Source of the DNA: Aphidius gifuensis
Lineage: Eukaryota; Arthropoda; Insecta; Hymenoptera; Braconidae
Assembly: GCF_014905175.1 (NCBI RefSeq)
Contig: NC_057793.1
Coordinates: forward strand, 8,246,001 to 8,310,000
Direction: 5' to 3'
Length of the DNA stretch: 64,000 nt
Shown: one piece after another, positions 37,130-49,200 of the stretch
How the letters are laid out: every line of letters starts with the position of its first letter
Position numbering within the stretch: position 1 is the first letter of the stretch
Translations under genes and position numbers: made by a program
Notes under the pieces: model-generated
Databases searched by the model: none
Told to the model about the DNA's origin: nothing
Seen by the model: only the letters and a program-made list of their open reading frames with translations

Positions 37130-39899
37130 TTATCGTGAAAAATAAAAAGCAAAAATCATAGTAGAAATTGATGCAAATAATGAAAATTTAATTTCTGCTG
37201 CTCCAGCATTACAATCAACAACTCTTCTGGCTCTCATAAAATCAGGTCCAAGCCATTTGCTAAATTCTCTCATTTCTTTTGGTATAATAATTAATTGTTG
37301 TGTTGCATCTTGAAATATAAGATCACTAAATGGTCTTGGACTTTCAAACATACTAAAACTAAATTCATCAGCTTCTTTTCTACCATAAAATTGTTGTGCA
37401 TACATCAACAAATTAATATAAGCATTAATTTGTGTTTCATTATATCCATATTCTCCACCTCTTGTAACAATAGCATTAGCTTTAACTTTACCCAAATTAC
37501 ATTTATGATAATCAGTTGATGGCATTCTTGTACCATCAGGACATAATAATTCAAAATCTTTGGTAAATGTATTTCTAGCCCAATACTCACGTCTTTTACC
37601 ATCAGTATTTTCCGATACAGTTGTATGTTTAACAAATGCAACATCACCACCACCCTCAACAAGACATCTAAATGCACCAGTATAACCAAAATAATCTTCT
37701 GATGCATCACGACGACAATAACGATAACTAACACCATGACAAAGATCACACATATTATTATATGGTACACGTGTATTATATTCAGTACTCAATGCACCAG
37801 GTACACATGATTTTGAAAAATATTCAGCAGCAGCACGTATTGAATCACATCCATAACCACGCATCCAACCATTTGATAATAAATATGCCATTGGATAAAC
37901 CCAACCAGCAGCAGTATAAATACCAGGATGACATGTATTTTTATTTTTTAAAAATGTTATATCTGTTGTTGGATCAGATTCTTTAGCAACAACAACAACA
38001 TAATATTCTGGTGTTGGAAGATTATATACCTCTGATATAAATGGTATTAAATCAAAACGTAAACCAGCAGTATAAACATCACTTGCATCCAATACTGTTA
38101 TATCAGCTTGTCCATTTTTAATAGCTTGCATACAATGCATTTGACTATGTCCTTTGTAACATATTAATTCTGGTTTTAATAACTGTGCTTTTAATGCTGT
38201 TTTCATTTTAATACATTTTTCTTGTTCTGGTTCTGATGTAACACACAGTGTCATTTTATTAACTGGACATTGACGAACACCAAGTATTGAATTTTCAATA
38301 TTATTACCAAGATAATATGAATATGTTTGATCTTTTTCAGCAAGTGATATAAAACCTCTTGCTGAATCAGAAAATAATAAATTATGCTGTAATCCATATC
38401 TTGGTGATGATTCAAATAAATTAAATACTTCAAGTGGTAATACTGATGGTGGATTGTTTTGTAAATCATCATTATTTGATGAACCATAACCATCACGATT
38501 ATAATAACTTGAATTATAATTTTTATTTAATGAACCCCATGAATTATATATATTACCATTTGATGATTCAGGTAAATTTGGATCATAACTTTTTTTATTA
38601 TCATATAATAAATCTTTTTCATTATTTTGTTGATTATAATAATTATTATTATCATAATTATTTGATTTATCATCATTTGTTGAATTAATACCAAAATTTG
38701 TATTTTTACCTAATATATCAACTGTTTTTTGTAAAAATTTTTGATATATTTTTCTAATATTAACATCAGTTGCTGATGATACAACAATTGCACGTGATGG
38801 TACATTACCCCAATTACAATATTTATATTCATCAATATTTTTTCTTGTTCCATCACGACATAATAATTCAAATTGTTCTTTTTTAATTGAATTTAAATCA
38901 TAATTTGTTGATGTCATTTCTTGTACAGTTGTATGTACTAAAAATGATATTTCACCAGCATTTTCAGCAAGACAACGAAATGCACCTTCATAACCAGAAT
39001 ATGGATCACTATTTGTACATCTACCACCAGGTATTTCACCAATACAAAGTTTACAAAGTTTATCTGAATTATCACCAGATGGATTATAACGATCAATAAG
39101 TGAATTAACAGCACAACTTGGTCCAAAAAATTTACCAGCTGATTTAACTTGATTATTACAATCAATTATTTCAAGTGCACCTTCTTTCATAAGTGTATGA
39201 ATTGGTGTTATCCAACCAGCTAACATTCCAACACCAGCAAAACATGCTTTTTTACCACGTAAATTATGTATACTATTAACATCACTCAATGAATTTTTTT
39301 TAATAACAGCAACAGCATATTGATAATTTAATCCATCACTATATACTTCTTGACTTATTGGTAATAAACTGTGATATCTACCACCAACAAATACTTCACC
39401 AGGATCAAGTGTTGTTAGCTGGGCAATATCATTATCCAAAAGTGTCATACATTCTTCCTTATTAAATGCTTGTCGACATTTTAATTGTATATAATGTTGT
39501 TCGAAAAATTTACGTTCTCTTTCAACTGCTTGTGAAAATGCAATGCATTTATTTTGTTCAGGTTTTGATACTGTACACCAGGTTACTGTTTTATTTTCAT
39601 AATTATCAACTGATCCATAATATTGACCTATTAAACATTTATCAAAAATTAATCATAACGCCACACCCAGCATTGTTATTTTAATATTTTAAAAGTAAAT
39701 TAAAACTACAATATAGGTATTAAAAATTAAATGAATAATTGTGTCATTTAAATAACTTAATAATTTTAATTATAAAGATAATTGTATTTTTGATAAATAA
39801 TGGTTTTTGTTGTTAATTCGACTTACCTTCAACAAGTTGACAAATCAAAACAACAATAAGACATAACATTCGTATGTCAAAACTTTTGAGAATCACCAT
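37130..39899 (-). CDS. Tsf2: melanotransferrin / transferrin 2, GPI-anchored two-lobe transferrin
   Basis: Two exons (39899-39827 and 39627-37130) give 856 residues. The signal peptide is MLCLIVVLICQLVEG. Two transferrin lobes follow, each with the Cys pattern and blocks such as GYEGAFRCLAE (N-lobe) and GYTGAFRCLVE (C-lobe). Iron ligands seen: N-lobe Asp in TTLDPG, Tyr in GYEGAF, His in LVHTTV; C-lobe Asp in VLDASD, Tyr in PEYY and GYTGAF, His in VKHTTV. An Asn-rich low-complexity linker of about 80 residues separates the lobes. The C-terminus after CNAGAAEIK is hydrophobic (FSLFASISTMIFAFYF), as in GPI-anchored melanotransferrin. In Drosophila the ortholog is needed for septate junctions. 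The usual anion-binding Arg in the TxGW helix seems missing in both lobes (GMLAGW and YTAAGW). Confidence 0.93.
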
Positions 39900-40500
39900 T
39901 GTAACATGAAACTTTAATACTTATTTAATGCAAAAAATTATATTCTATTGGTATTTATAATTTAAATAAATAAATTATTATTAAATTTAATGACAATAAT
40001 TAATAACACCCATTTATGTATTTTTATTTGGGTGTGGAGATCAGTGGAGATTAGTCAGCGGGCGTCGGCCACTTGTCGTCAAATTTCTAGATTATTTCAG
40101 TAGTGACATCTACTCATTATTTACATAAAGTAAAATTATTTTTTTGTTGCTGCAATACCGATTGAAATTAAGGCTAATGTCCACATCGAGTTTGAAAATG
40201 ATGATATTTGAAAAACAAAATAAAATTTGAAAATATAAATATAATTTCTAAGTCGCTTGTTGAATTAATGCAAAAAAAGTTTGAGTTATATAATAATTTC
40301 TCCGTGTCACTCGGAGTTTCTCTGATTTTTTCTTCGTAATTTTACTTTGCCGAAGTGCGAAGGAAATTCAACGGAGTAAGACGGAGAAATGAGGACGAAA
40401 ACCAAAAAATTCGGGTCCTGACTTGAATAAATAATTAGAAATTGTATGAAATTTAATAAAAAATTATTACGAATTATTAATACGTATACCCCAAAGAAGT

Positions 40501-40610
40501 CATAGGGCCGGTTTTGTAGTCCATAGTTACATTTTTTTGGTATATAAGTCTAACGTTTCTCTTCCTTATACCATGTTAACTTAACTATGGACTACAAAAC
40601 CGGCCCATAG
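40501..40610. repeat. foldback element, about 110 bases
   Basis: Left arm 40501-40530 (catagggccggttttgtagt and following) and right arm 40582-40610 (ending aaaaccggcccatag) are reverse complements with about two mismatches. The pairing continues inward (ggtatataag against cttataccat). Flanking ataccccaaag and ctttggtata may extend the inverted ends to about 40485-40640. Confidence 0.75.
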
Positions 40611-40710
40611 ATATAAAAAAACAACCCTTTGGTATAACTTAGATCGCATAATTTACATAATTACAGAAAATTCTCCATAGGTTTTTTTTTAAATTAAATT
40701 GGCTATTTTA

Positions 40711-40838
40711 AACGATTTGAAGGGGAGGTAGGAAGTGGATTTTAAATGTTTTTAATTTTTTTAACTATAATAGTTCAACTATAAGTTAAAAAAATTAAAA
40801 ACATTTAAAATCCACTCCCTACCCCCCTTCAACCATTT
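40711..40838. repeat. long hairpin, about 55-base arms
   Basis: The left arm (gatttgaaggggaggtagg, then agtggattttaaatg, then tttttaatttttttaacta) pairs with a right arm reading the reverse complement with few mismatches, around a loop of about 10 bases. Such a near-perfect inverted repeat can be a foldback element or a source of hairpin RNA. Confidence 0.75.
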
Positions 40839-41179
40839 CAAAGTTACACGAAGCGGAACTTCCGGTGAGAGAGGAGTGGGGTCAACCAATTCAAATGTTT
40901 GAAACTTTACAGTTGTAGAAAAAAAAAAAAAAACAAACCAACGTATAATGAGTATATAAAAATTCCAATTTAGAAAAAAAAAATTATATTTTTTGGCATA
41001 ATGGGTAAATTTATAAAACCCTTATTAAATTCAAAAAGCTAGTGTTTATTTATGATAATGAATTTTGAAAAAATCATCAAAAATGTAGATTAATTTGTAA
41101 CAAATTTAATTATAATCAAAAAAAAAAAATTGTAAATCCAGAAAAAAAAAAAAAAGAAAAAACAAATGTCAAAATAATT

Positions 41180-42840
41180 ATGTCGGGTTATGATGATACA
41201 TCAAAGAGGCACACTGGTACTGGATGTTGTGGTGAATAAATTTATAATACATACCTAAAACTTGCTTGTAAATAAGTGAAAAAAATTTAATCAATTTGGT
41301 TATGTTGATAAATATGTAGGAACAAATTGTAGCCAAGAAAGAAATGAAAGTTTGGAAGATGCAGAAAGAATACGTTCATGTTATTGTCAAGAAAATGTAG
41401 GTTGTATAGATCGTGCTGATTGTGGTGGTTTTCGTCCATGGGGTACTGCAGCAACAGGTGCATGTCCAGGACCATGTCAATGTTCTGAAGAAGAAGCTTG
41501 GAATTTAAATAGACCACCAAAACCAAATTGCGAATGGTTGGCAAATTTTAGTGAGCTTAGACAACAATGGAGTGATCATGCTCGTAAATTAAATTGTAAA
41601 TGTTGCAGTTGTACTCCACAGTAAGTTTTAAAACATTTAATTTAAATTTTAGTATAAAAAATAATTTTATTTTGTTTATATTTTTTATAGACATAAAGCT
41701 GCTCCATGTAAACCATGTTTACCACCAATAAAAGATGTAAATTCCTCAACAAATTTAAATAAAAAACATTGTGATAATCGTCTTGGTGGTGGTGCATGTT
41801 GTTCTTCAAATAATTATAAAACAAAAAAAAATTATTATCCAAATGATGAATCAAATGATGAGCCTTGTGCACCATCAACAAAACCAATATTAAAAAAAAA
41901 ACGTTCATGTGAACAAACAACTCCAAAAGGTTGTATGTGTCAACCAATGCCAAGAACATGTAATTGTCCACATCCAGTACAAGTTGATGTACGAGCTGAT
42001 CGTGAATGTACATGTGCATGTCCATCATCACCAGAATGTGCATGTCCACCATCTGAACGTAAATTTTCACGTGCAAAAGTTAAATGTCAAAATGCAAAAC
42101 TTTGTTATACACCAAGACAACAACCAGGACCAAAATGTCGATGTACAGAATGTCAACCAAGTTTACCACCACCTTGTGATCCTTGTACATCAACAAAGTG
42201 TCGTCCATTAATACCAATAATACCAAATGATAAACAAATAAAATACAATAATAAATTGAATCATCATCATGATGATAGATACAGAAAATCATCACCATGT
42301 GCAAATAATAGAAAAACAAAATTTTCAAATTTGGATAGAACTGAATGCTGTTCACCATTGTTTTATCAAGCATCAGGTCAGTCTGATAATTATTACAAAA
42401 ATTTTGAGGAGGATCAACAGGTTGATGAGGGGGTGAAGGATGAGAATTTTCATGATAAAATAATACTTAAATGTCAACGTAATTTTGATAAATCAATTGA
42501 TAATTATTCAATGAATTTTAAAAAACAATCCAACTATTTAGATCAAGATTTTAGTAAAAATTTAATTAAAAATAAACAATGTACTTGTGGATCTAGTGGT
42601 AAATGCAATTTTTGTTGTTCAATTAATATTAATAGAAAATCAAAAGAATCATGTAAAATTGAAATTAATACAAAAAAAAATAATCATGATTATGATAAAA
42701 CAAATAATTGTAATAATATTGAAGAAAAAAATAATGATAATTGTTTAAAAAAAAAAAATAATTCACGTAAAACTTTAAAATTTATAGAGTCTTTAAAAAG
42801 AGCTACAAAATTTTTTCCATCAATGAAAACAAAGGTGTAA
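41180..42840 (+). CDS. novel cysteine-rich protein, 500 residues
   Basis: Three exons (41180-41231, 41320-41620, 41691-42840) give 500 residues with consistent phases. There is no signal peptide or membrane segment. The start reads MSGYDDTSKRHTGTGCCG. The N-terminal third has dense Cys-Pro motifs: CYCQENVGCIDRADCGGF, CPGPCQCSEEE, CKCCSCTP. The middle holds CMCQPMPRTCNCP, CTCACPSSPECACPP and CRCTECQPS. The C-terminal part is Asn/Lys-rich with a late CTCGSSGKCNFCC. It is cytoplasmic or nuclear by default. Cys-x-Cys pairs recall metal-binding or disulphide-cross-linked structural proteins such as those of insect sperm tails. No family is recognised. Confidence 0.65.
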
Positions 42841-43156
42841 AATTATTCAGATGGTACAATTATTATACAAAAAAAAAAAAATATAAAAAAAAATAATTAA
42901 TTAGATGTTTTATTCTTTTAAAAATGAAAAATTCTTTTAAAAAATATTTTTAATTTCAATTTTAGTTAAAATTTTTTTTTTATTTTAAAATATTATTTTT
43001 TTTTTTCATTAAGTATATTTTTTGGGTTGAATGAAAAATTAATATTTAAAGAAGAAAAAAATGGAAAAAAAAAAAATTTTTTTTTAGAATTAAAATTGAT
43101 GGTTTTGTATGTATCTTTTGTAACTAAAGGTGACTCTGGTAGGTGATGGAGTACAG

Positions 43157-43342
43157 ATGACTAAAAATGTAAAAAATGGTTTGATGTCACATCTTGATAG
43201 TATTGGACGTACGACATTTGTGCCAAGTTCTCTTACCCTCATCTCCTTTATCCTGCTGATCCTCGTTGCAGTTATATGGACACTTGGTTTAACTCTATAT
43301 TATCGTTATCATCGTGCCAAGAAGATATGTACCAGGTGTTGA
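43157..43342 (+). CDS. small single-membrane-segment protein or exon, unknown
   Basis: A reading frame of 61 residues opens with ATG (MTKNVKNGLMSHLDSIGR) and has one strong hydrophobic segment (LTLISFILLILVAVIWTLGL). A basic stretch (YYRYHRAKKICTRC) and a TGA follow. A good donor (ACCAG then GTGTTG) lies just before the stop, so this may be an exon rather than a whole gene. The upstream sequence ctaaag before 43130 could be an acceptor. Type III or II membrane protein is possible. No family recognised. Confidence 0.35.
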   Translation: MTKNVKNGLMSHLDSIGRTTFVPSSLTLISFILLILVAVIWTLGLTLYYRYHRAKKICTRC

Positions 43343-43450
43343 TTTTCACCTACACAATTATTATCATTATAAATTTAAACAATCAATCAAATTAAATCTT
43401 CATCAATTTTTATTATAAAAAAAAACATTTTTTTTCTTCATTTTAGAGTA

Positions 43451-43814
43451 CGGAAATTATGGAAAATTAAATAATTCAAAATTAATTAATGGAATTCAAT
43501 TGGGTAGAAATAATAATTCAATTGGGAATTGTAAAAACGATATTGGAAGTTATAAATGTCTAAATTGTTGTAAGATGAATTTAAATCAGTCGAGAGAATG
43601 TGAAACCTCATTGGAACAAACAAATCAATTTTATTTAAATAACGATGATTCAATGGAAAATTATTCTAATAGTGATTGTTGTTGTTGTTTTAAAAATAAT
43701 GACGAATCACAAAGTACATTATCAAGCAATGAGCCAAGTGATTGTACTTTAAATGTTAATATTCACCTGCAACAAAGTTGTACATCATTGTGTTCAGTTT
43801 GTAATAATCGTTAA
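43451..43814 (+). CDS. orphan Cys/Asn-rich reading frame, possibly the next exon
   Basis: Starting after an acceptor-like cttcattttag, a frame (YGNYGKLNNSKLINGIQLG...) runs to a TAA at 43812-43814. It has clustered cysteines (KCLNCCKM, SDCCCCFKN, SCTSLCSVCNN), in the style of the Cys-rich gene upstream. I could not join it to the membrane-segment frame with a strong donor in the right phase: the AG-GTGTTG donor would lead to an early stop. It is either spliced through a weak donor such as CAT C-GTGCCA or is separate. Confidence 0.3.
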
Positions 43815-43914
43815 TTAATAATAATCATGTAAACAATTATTGTATTTATAATAAATTGATATGTTATTATGACTAACTATCCTGGTTAATAATTTTTTTA
43901 AACAAAAAAAAAAG

Positions 43915-44312
43915 CATCATGTAGCTTGTGTTGGTATAAAAAGCCATATTTAAAATTAAAATGAATAATTATAAAAATAATATACAAGCATAGTTTAACA
44001 TGTAAACATAATGATGATTATGATGATTTAAAATTTGTCGAAAAATAATTATGACAAGAGTATGATCAGCACGATAAATAAATAAATATTCCATTTAAAA
44101 ATTTATTTATTTTTTTTTTTTTGCAAATTTACTATTATCCATATATCTTGGATAAATTGAAAATTAATTTATTTAAAAATTAATTAATTCATCATCGTAT
44201 TGTAATGACTCGCTGTTATTATTATTTCAAATTTAATTTTTATTAATATTTTCATCTTTTAAATATATTTTATTAAATGTTTATTTTATTTATCATAATC
44301 TTTGATAAATTT
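43915..44312 (+). repeat. dispersed repeat R2, copy 2
   Basis: Nearly identical to 34232-34641 in the same orientation, from catcatgtagcttgtg to about ctttgataaatttgtaatt. The near-identity points to recent spread. It lies about 360 bases before the IGFBP-Kazal-Ig start codon and could have contributed to that promoter. Confidence 0.75.
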
Positions 44313-44673
44313 GTAATTAATTAAATTTGCAATTGCTAGTAGACATTCTTCAGGATGTTTTTACCAGAATATTTAGTGACGCAATTAATGAAGGTATGTC
44401 CATGTTAAATATTGATTAATTATATTTTACAGTCAGCTATACTTGTCACTGGTCAGCTTTGCTTTTTGATACTATTAAAAGTTATTACTGAATGTACATA
44501 ATAATTTACGGTCTGTCTTGTTTCTTGCTTTATCAAAAAAACGTCATGTGGGACATCCCTTCTTTCTCATTCATTCATTCAACAGACTACTCAAACATAA
44601 GCTCCACATCATTGTCTTCAATATCTTGGTTTCCTCTTTGAAAACATTATCACAATTTGTTTCACTCGTTAAA

Positions 44674-46063
44674 ATGACATATTTAAAAGTTTTTTTATTA
44701 TATAAAATCTTTTGTCTTGTTGTGCTAACATTTACCCAAGTATCAGCTGATTTAATACAAAAAAATATCAACCAAACAATAGACTGTGGTGAATGTGCAT
44801 ACTACAGGTAACATAAAATAAATAATCTTAAATTTTTCATGTTAAAAGTTTCATTCAGCTCATCATTGATTTTTAAATATTTTTTATTTTCTTTAAAGAT
44901 GTCCTGAAAGTTCTACCAAGTGTCTTTTAGGATCAGTTAAAGATCCATGTAATTGTTGTCCAGCTGGTCTATGTGCAAAATTTAATGGTGAACCATGTTG
45001 GAATTCAAGTATCCCAAATTTATCAAAAAAATATCTAAAAGACGGATTTTGTGCTGCTAATTATATTTGCCAATTACGCAATGATCTTCTTGATGGGGTA
45101 ATATTACTATTTAAATAAAAATATAATATTAAATAAAATTTATGATTTATTATTGTAAATTTAAAATTAAAAATTACTCGTGTCACTGACCTAACACACG
45201 TGGGATGAAATTTAATTCACATAAATACTCTGCAATCAAAAAATTAGGTCTCATGAACTTTTTTTCATTTTTTATTAGATAAAATTCAATAAAATAAAAA
45301 TTGCAAGATTAAAATTAATTTTTTTTTTATTGTTATTATTATTATTATTGTGAGATTTATATTTTTTTTTGTTACCTCTTTGTAGGATGAGCCTGAAGCA
45401 ATTTGTTCATGCCTAGAAAAAAGTCCAGCATGTGGTAGTAACAATGAAACTTATGATACTCCATGTGAACTTCATGAAGAAGCAATGAGAATTAAAAATT
45501 CAACATTAAAGTTAAAACATTTAGGTCCATGTCCAAGTCGTCCTTGGATATCATCACCTCTTGAAGACACTAGTGCAACAATGAGTCAACGAGTTGCACT
45601 CAATTGTGAAGCCAAGGGTTTTCCAGTTCCTGATATAACTTGGGTCTTTCACTCGTCAGATGGTTCAAGAGTTATCAAATTACCAAGTACAAATTAAAAT
45701 CATCTAAAATACATACTTAATTTGTTAATATTATTTTTTATTATTTACAATTCATATTTTTTTTTTTTGATCTTGTAATTTTATTTTAAATATAAAGTAT
45801 ATTTTTTTTTTTTTTTTTTGGTAAATTATTATAATGAAAAATTTATTTCGATGTTTTGAAATATTTAAAATATAGTTTTTTATATTTTTACAGATGATGA
45901 GCATGAAAGTGCTGTGCATACAAGCGATGGACCAGAAAATTTTATGCGAAATTCTTGGCTTCAATTTTCAAGAATTTCGAAACAACACACCGGAACATAT
46001 CAGTGTATTGCGAATAATACAATTGGTGTTGCAAGTACAATGGCTTTTGTCTCATTAATATAA
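44674..46063 (+). CDS. secreted IGFBP-Kazal-Ig protein (IGFBP7/KAZALD1 type)
   Basis: Four exons (44674-44807, 44899-45097, 45386-45686, 45894-46063) give 267 residues. Signal peptide: MTYLKVFLLYKIFCLVVLTF. An N-terminal Cys-rich IGFBP-like module (CGECAYYRCPE...CNCCPAGLCAKFNGEPC) comes first. A Kazal-like domain (CSCLEKSPACGSNNETYDTPC) follows, then a C-terminal Ig domain with Cys in VALNCEAKGFPVPDITWVF and in GTYQCIANNTIG. This domain order is that of IGFBP-related protein 1 and KAZALD1, which bind insulin-like peptides or matrix components. The insect relatives are extracellular. An in-frame upstream ATG (44518) would add 52 residues before the signal peptide. I prefer 44674 because it places the signal sequence at the N-terminus. 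Confidence 0.9.
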
Positions 46064-46223
46064 CAAATTAAAAATTCAATTTTATAATTTTTTTTTTTAT
46101 ATGAATTTTACAGTCTTAAAATATGAAAATTATAAGTAACTATAATTTAATAATTGATATTATTTTTATGTTTATGAAGTTAATTGAAAAACAAAGTTAA
46201 AATGTTTATTGTCATGTTGAATT

Positions 46224-49200
46224 TTACCAATCATCTTGAAGTGGAGGTGGACTATAAATTAAATGATTAATAAATCAATCAGTTGATATTATAATATGTA
46301 AAAAAAATGAATAAATTTATTATGTTGCAAATTATAATTAATACTCACTCGGGTGTTCGCCAAGTGTCTCGATCAATGACAACCGTATCAGGACTTCCCC
46401 TTTAAAATAAATCCATAATAATATTTATATACAAATTAAAATTCATCGAGTAATAAGTTAATTTTTTTTATATTTTAAACTTACGTTCCTGGAGGAGTGA
46501 AAATTGTAGTTTTTTCAATATCATTGCGATATACTGAGGAGAGGATGTGTGCCATTGGTGTAGTAATTGCCATTATGATAATCGAAATTAATAGTAAAAA
46601 CCAAAATCCATCCTGGAAATGTAAAAAAATATTATTTCAAGTCAATTTAATCCACAGTATTTTATTAATAATAATAAATAATAATTAAACAAGATTTTTG
46701 TTTAGTTTTTCATGTCATTTCTTTTTGTGGAATTTATTATAATTATTTTATTAATTTTTCTGATATAATTTATTGACTGCAGTGAAAAAAATTGAAGAGA
46801 GACTCTACTGGATCTTGAGATATAAAGAAGTAAAACTAATGATCACAGCTAATGATGACAGCTCGAGAAAAAAAATATGCACTAGTAATTAAAAATTGAA
46901 TTAATTATAAATTTATCAAAGATGATGATAATAATTATTTAAATAAATAAAATAAATAAACATTTAATAAAATATATTTAAAAGATGAAAATATTAATAA
47001 AAATTAAATTTGAAATAATAATAACAGCGAGTCATTACAATACGATGATGAATTAATTAATTTTTAAATAAATTAATTTTCAATTTATCCAAGATATATG
47101 GATAATAGTAAATTTGCAAAAAAAAAAAAAATAAATAAATTTTTAAATGGAATATTTATTTATTTATCGTGCTGATCATACTCTTGTCATAATTATTTTT
47201 CGACAAATTTTAAATCATCATAATCATCATTATGTTTACATGTTAAACTATGCTTGTATATTATTTTTATAATTATTCATTTTAATTTTAAATATGGCTT
47301 TTTATACCAACACAAGCTACATGTCTAGGATATTTTTGCAAACTTGTTAATTGTTTTAATATATTTACCAAAGGTCCTAACACATCTTGACACATTGAAA
47401 GTCTCAAACCATTAACAATGTCCCACAAAGGTCGACACTTGGCAGGTCCTGAAATGACCTCGGTAAGTACATGAGTACGCCATTGATCCAAATATGAATT
47501 TAAAGTTTCTATATAATATTTCGTTCTCTAAACAAATAAAAAAAAACCAACAAAATCAATTTTAAAAACACAAATCGATAAGTAAACTTAATGTTTATAT
47601 AAAAAATAAATAATTACAAGCTCGGCAATGACATCTCCTTGTTTATTAATATGACTTTGTATATTTTTCATGTGAATAAATGTTTTATTGATATTATCTT
47701 GAAATGGTCTCAGCTGTAATTCCAGTCGAGTTAGTTGATCGACCAAGTTATCTTGAATTTGAACGAGTGGTCTCACTCGTCGGTCTAAAATATTTTTCAT
47801 CGATTCACCAATATCCTGAAGATTTCTAGATGTTCTTTTATCCACCAGTTGTCTTCCAACATAATGTAAATGTTCCGACATTGCCCCTAAATCTTTATTT
47901 AAAATCGGTCCTCTAATCTAAAAAAAAAAAAATACAAAAAATCTTTAAGTACTTCTTACTTTCAGTTAATAGACCAAAAAAAAAACCTTTATATATATAA
48001 AATATTTAATTTTAATTACATATGTTCTGTGCTCAGTTAAATTAGGTCCACAAGCATGTAAAATACTTTCTAATTTTTCCTCCAAACTCGGTGTTAATAT
48101 TTTTAATCCTTTCAAATCTACTTTTAGACTTGAAAGAGATTTTGAAAGCCCTGACCATTTCCAGTAGTCTGCTAATTGCTCCAGCTTTGATGATTGGCCC
48201 AAAGGAAATGCTGGATATACTCCTTCATTTTGTTCGCATTTTCTATACGTTTAAAAACAAAACAAACGAAAAAATGCTTTTACATTTTTTAATATATTTT
48301 ATCCTAATATAAAAAGGACAAACATCATCGGTCTTCCGGACATTTGATTGGTCATTGTTTTTTTCTCACTTACTCTCATACAAATTTCTTTCTGTTTGCC
48401 TTTTTCTATTATTTTTTTATTTATTTCGTTAGCAACGAAAAAACAACAAAAAAAAGCGAGTAAACAAAATTTTTTTTGATATTTTTTATATTTTTTTTTT
48501 AAAAATTGACATATTAAGCTAGCACAACTTTTTTAATAATCATCGGATCTCGATGCAATTGGGCTTAAAATTTTAGGCGAATTATGTGTTTTTTATGTGT
48601 GGAAAAATAAATTTGAAAGAAAATTTTTTTTTTATTTTTTACATTTTTTTAAAAAATTCAAATATTAAGCTAGCACAACTTTCTCAATAATCACTGGATC
48701 CTATGCAATTGGGCTTGAAATTTTGTATGAATTGTGTGTTTTTTATGTGTGAAGAAATAAATTTGAAAGAAAATTTTTTTTTTTTTTCACATATTTCTAT
48801 ATTTTTTAAAAAATTGACATATTAGCAATAATTTTTTAATAATCATCGGATCTCGATGCAATTAAGCTTAAAATTTTGTGCGAATTATGTGTTTTTTATG
48901 TGTGAAGAATTAATTCAAAAACAAAATTTTTTTTTCATTTTTTACATTTTTTTAAAAAATTCAAATATTAAGCTAGCACAACTTTCTCAATAATCATCAT
49001 ATCTCGATGCAATTGGGCTTATGAATTTTAAAGTAATTATGTGTTTTTTATGTGTGAAGAAATAAATTGAGAAAATGATATTTTTTAAAATTGACATATT
49101 AAGCTAGCACAACTTTTTCAATAATCATCGGAACTTAATGCAATTGGGCTCAAAATTTTGTGCGAATTATGTGTTTTTTATGTGTGAAGAAATAATTCAA

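Larger units (their letters stand above)
39900..41179. other. spacer with several foldback elements
   Basis: About 1.3 kb separating divergent genes. Apart from two large hairpins (listed separately), bases 40305-40400 form another inverted-end segment: atttctccgt at the left and acggagaaat at the right, with CGGAG repeated inside. No gene is recognised. Bases 40030-40080 are locally GC-richer and may belong to the Tsf2 promoter. Confidence 0.5.

Noticed and set aside
37405..39165. Several 70-120-residue frames on both strands within Tsf2
   Set aside because: All lie inside the single long Tsf2 exon and show His/Met/Ile/Val-rich shadow composition.
41642..42373. Minus-strand frames of 97 and 144 residues across the Cys-rich gene
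   Set aside because: Antisense of the Cys-rich coding exon. The plus-strand frame is longer, spliced consistently and has structured motifs.
47288..47368. Extending the prominin exon into KQLTSLQKYPRHVACVG
   Set aside because: The stretch runs into repeat R2. Ending at the GTAAAT donor after GPL joins in phase to DGFWFLLL, matching prominin.
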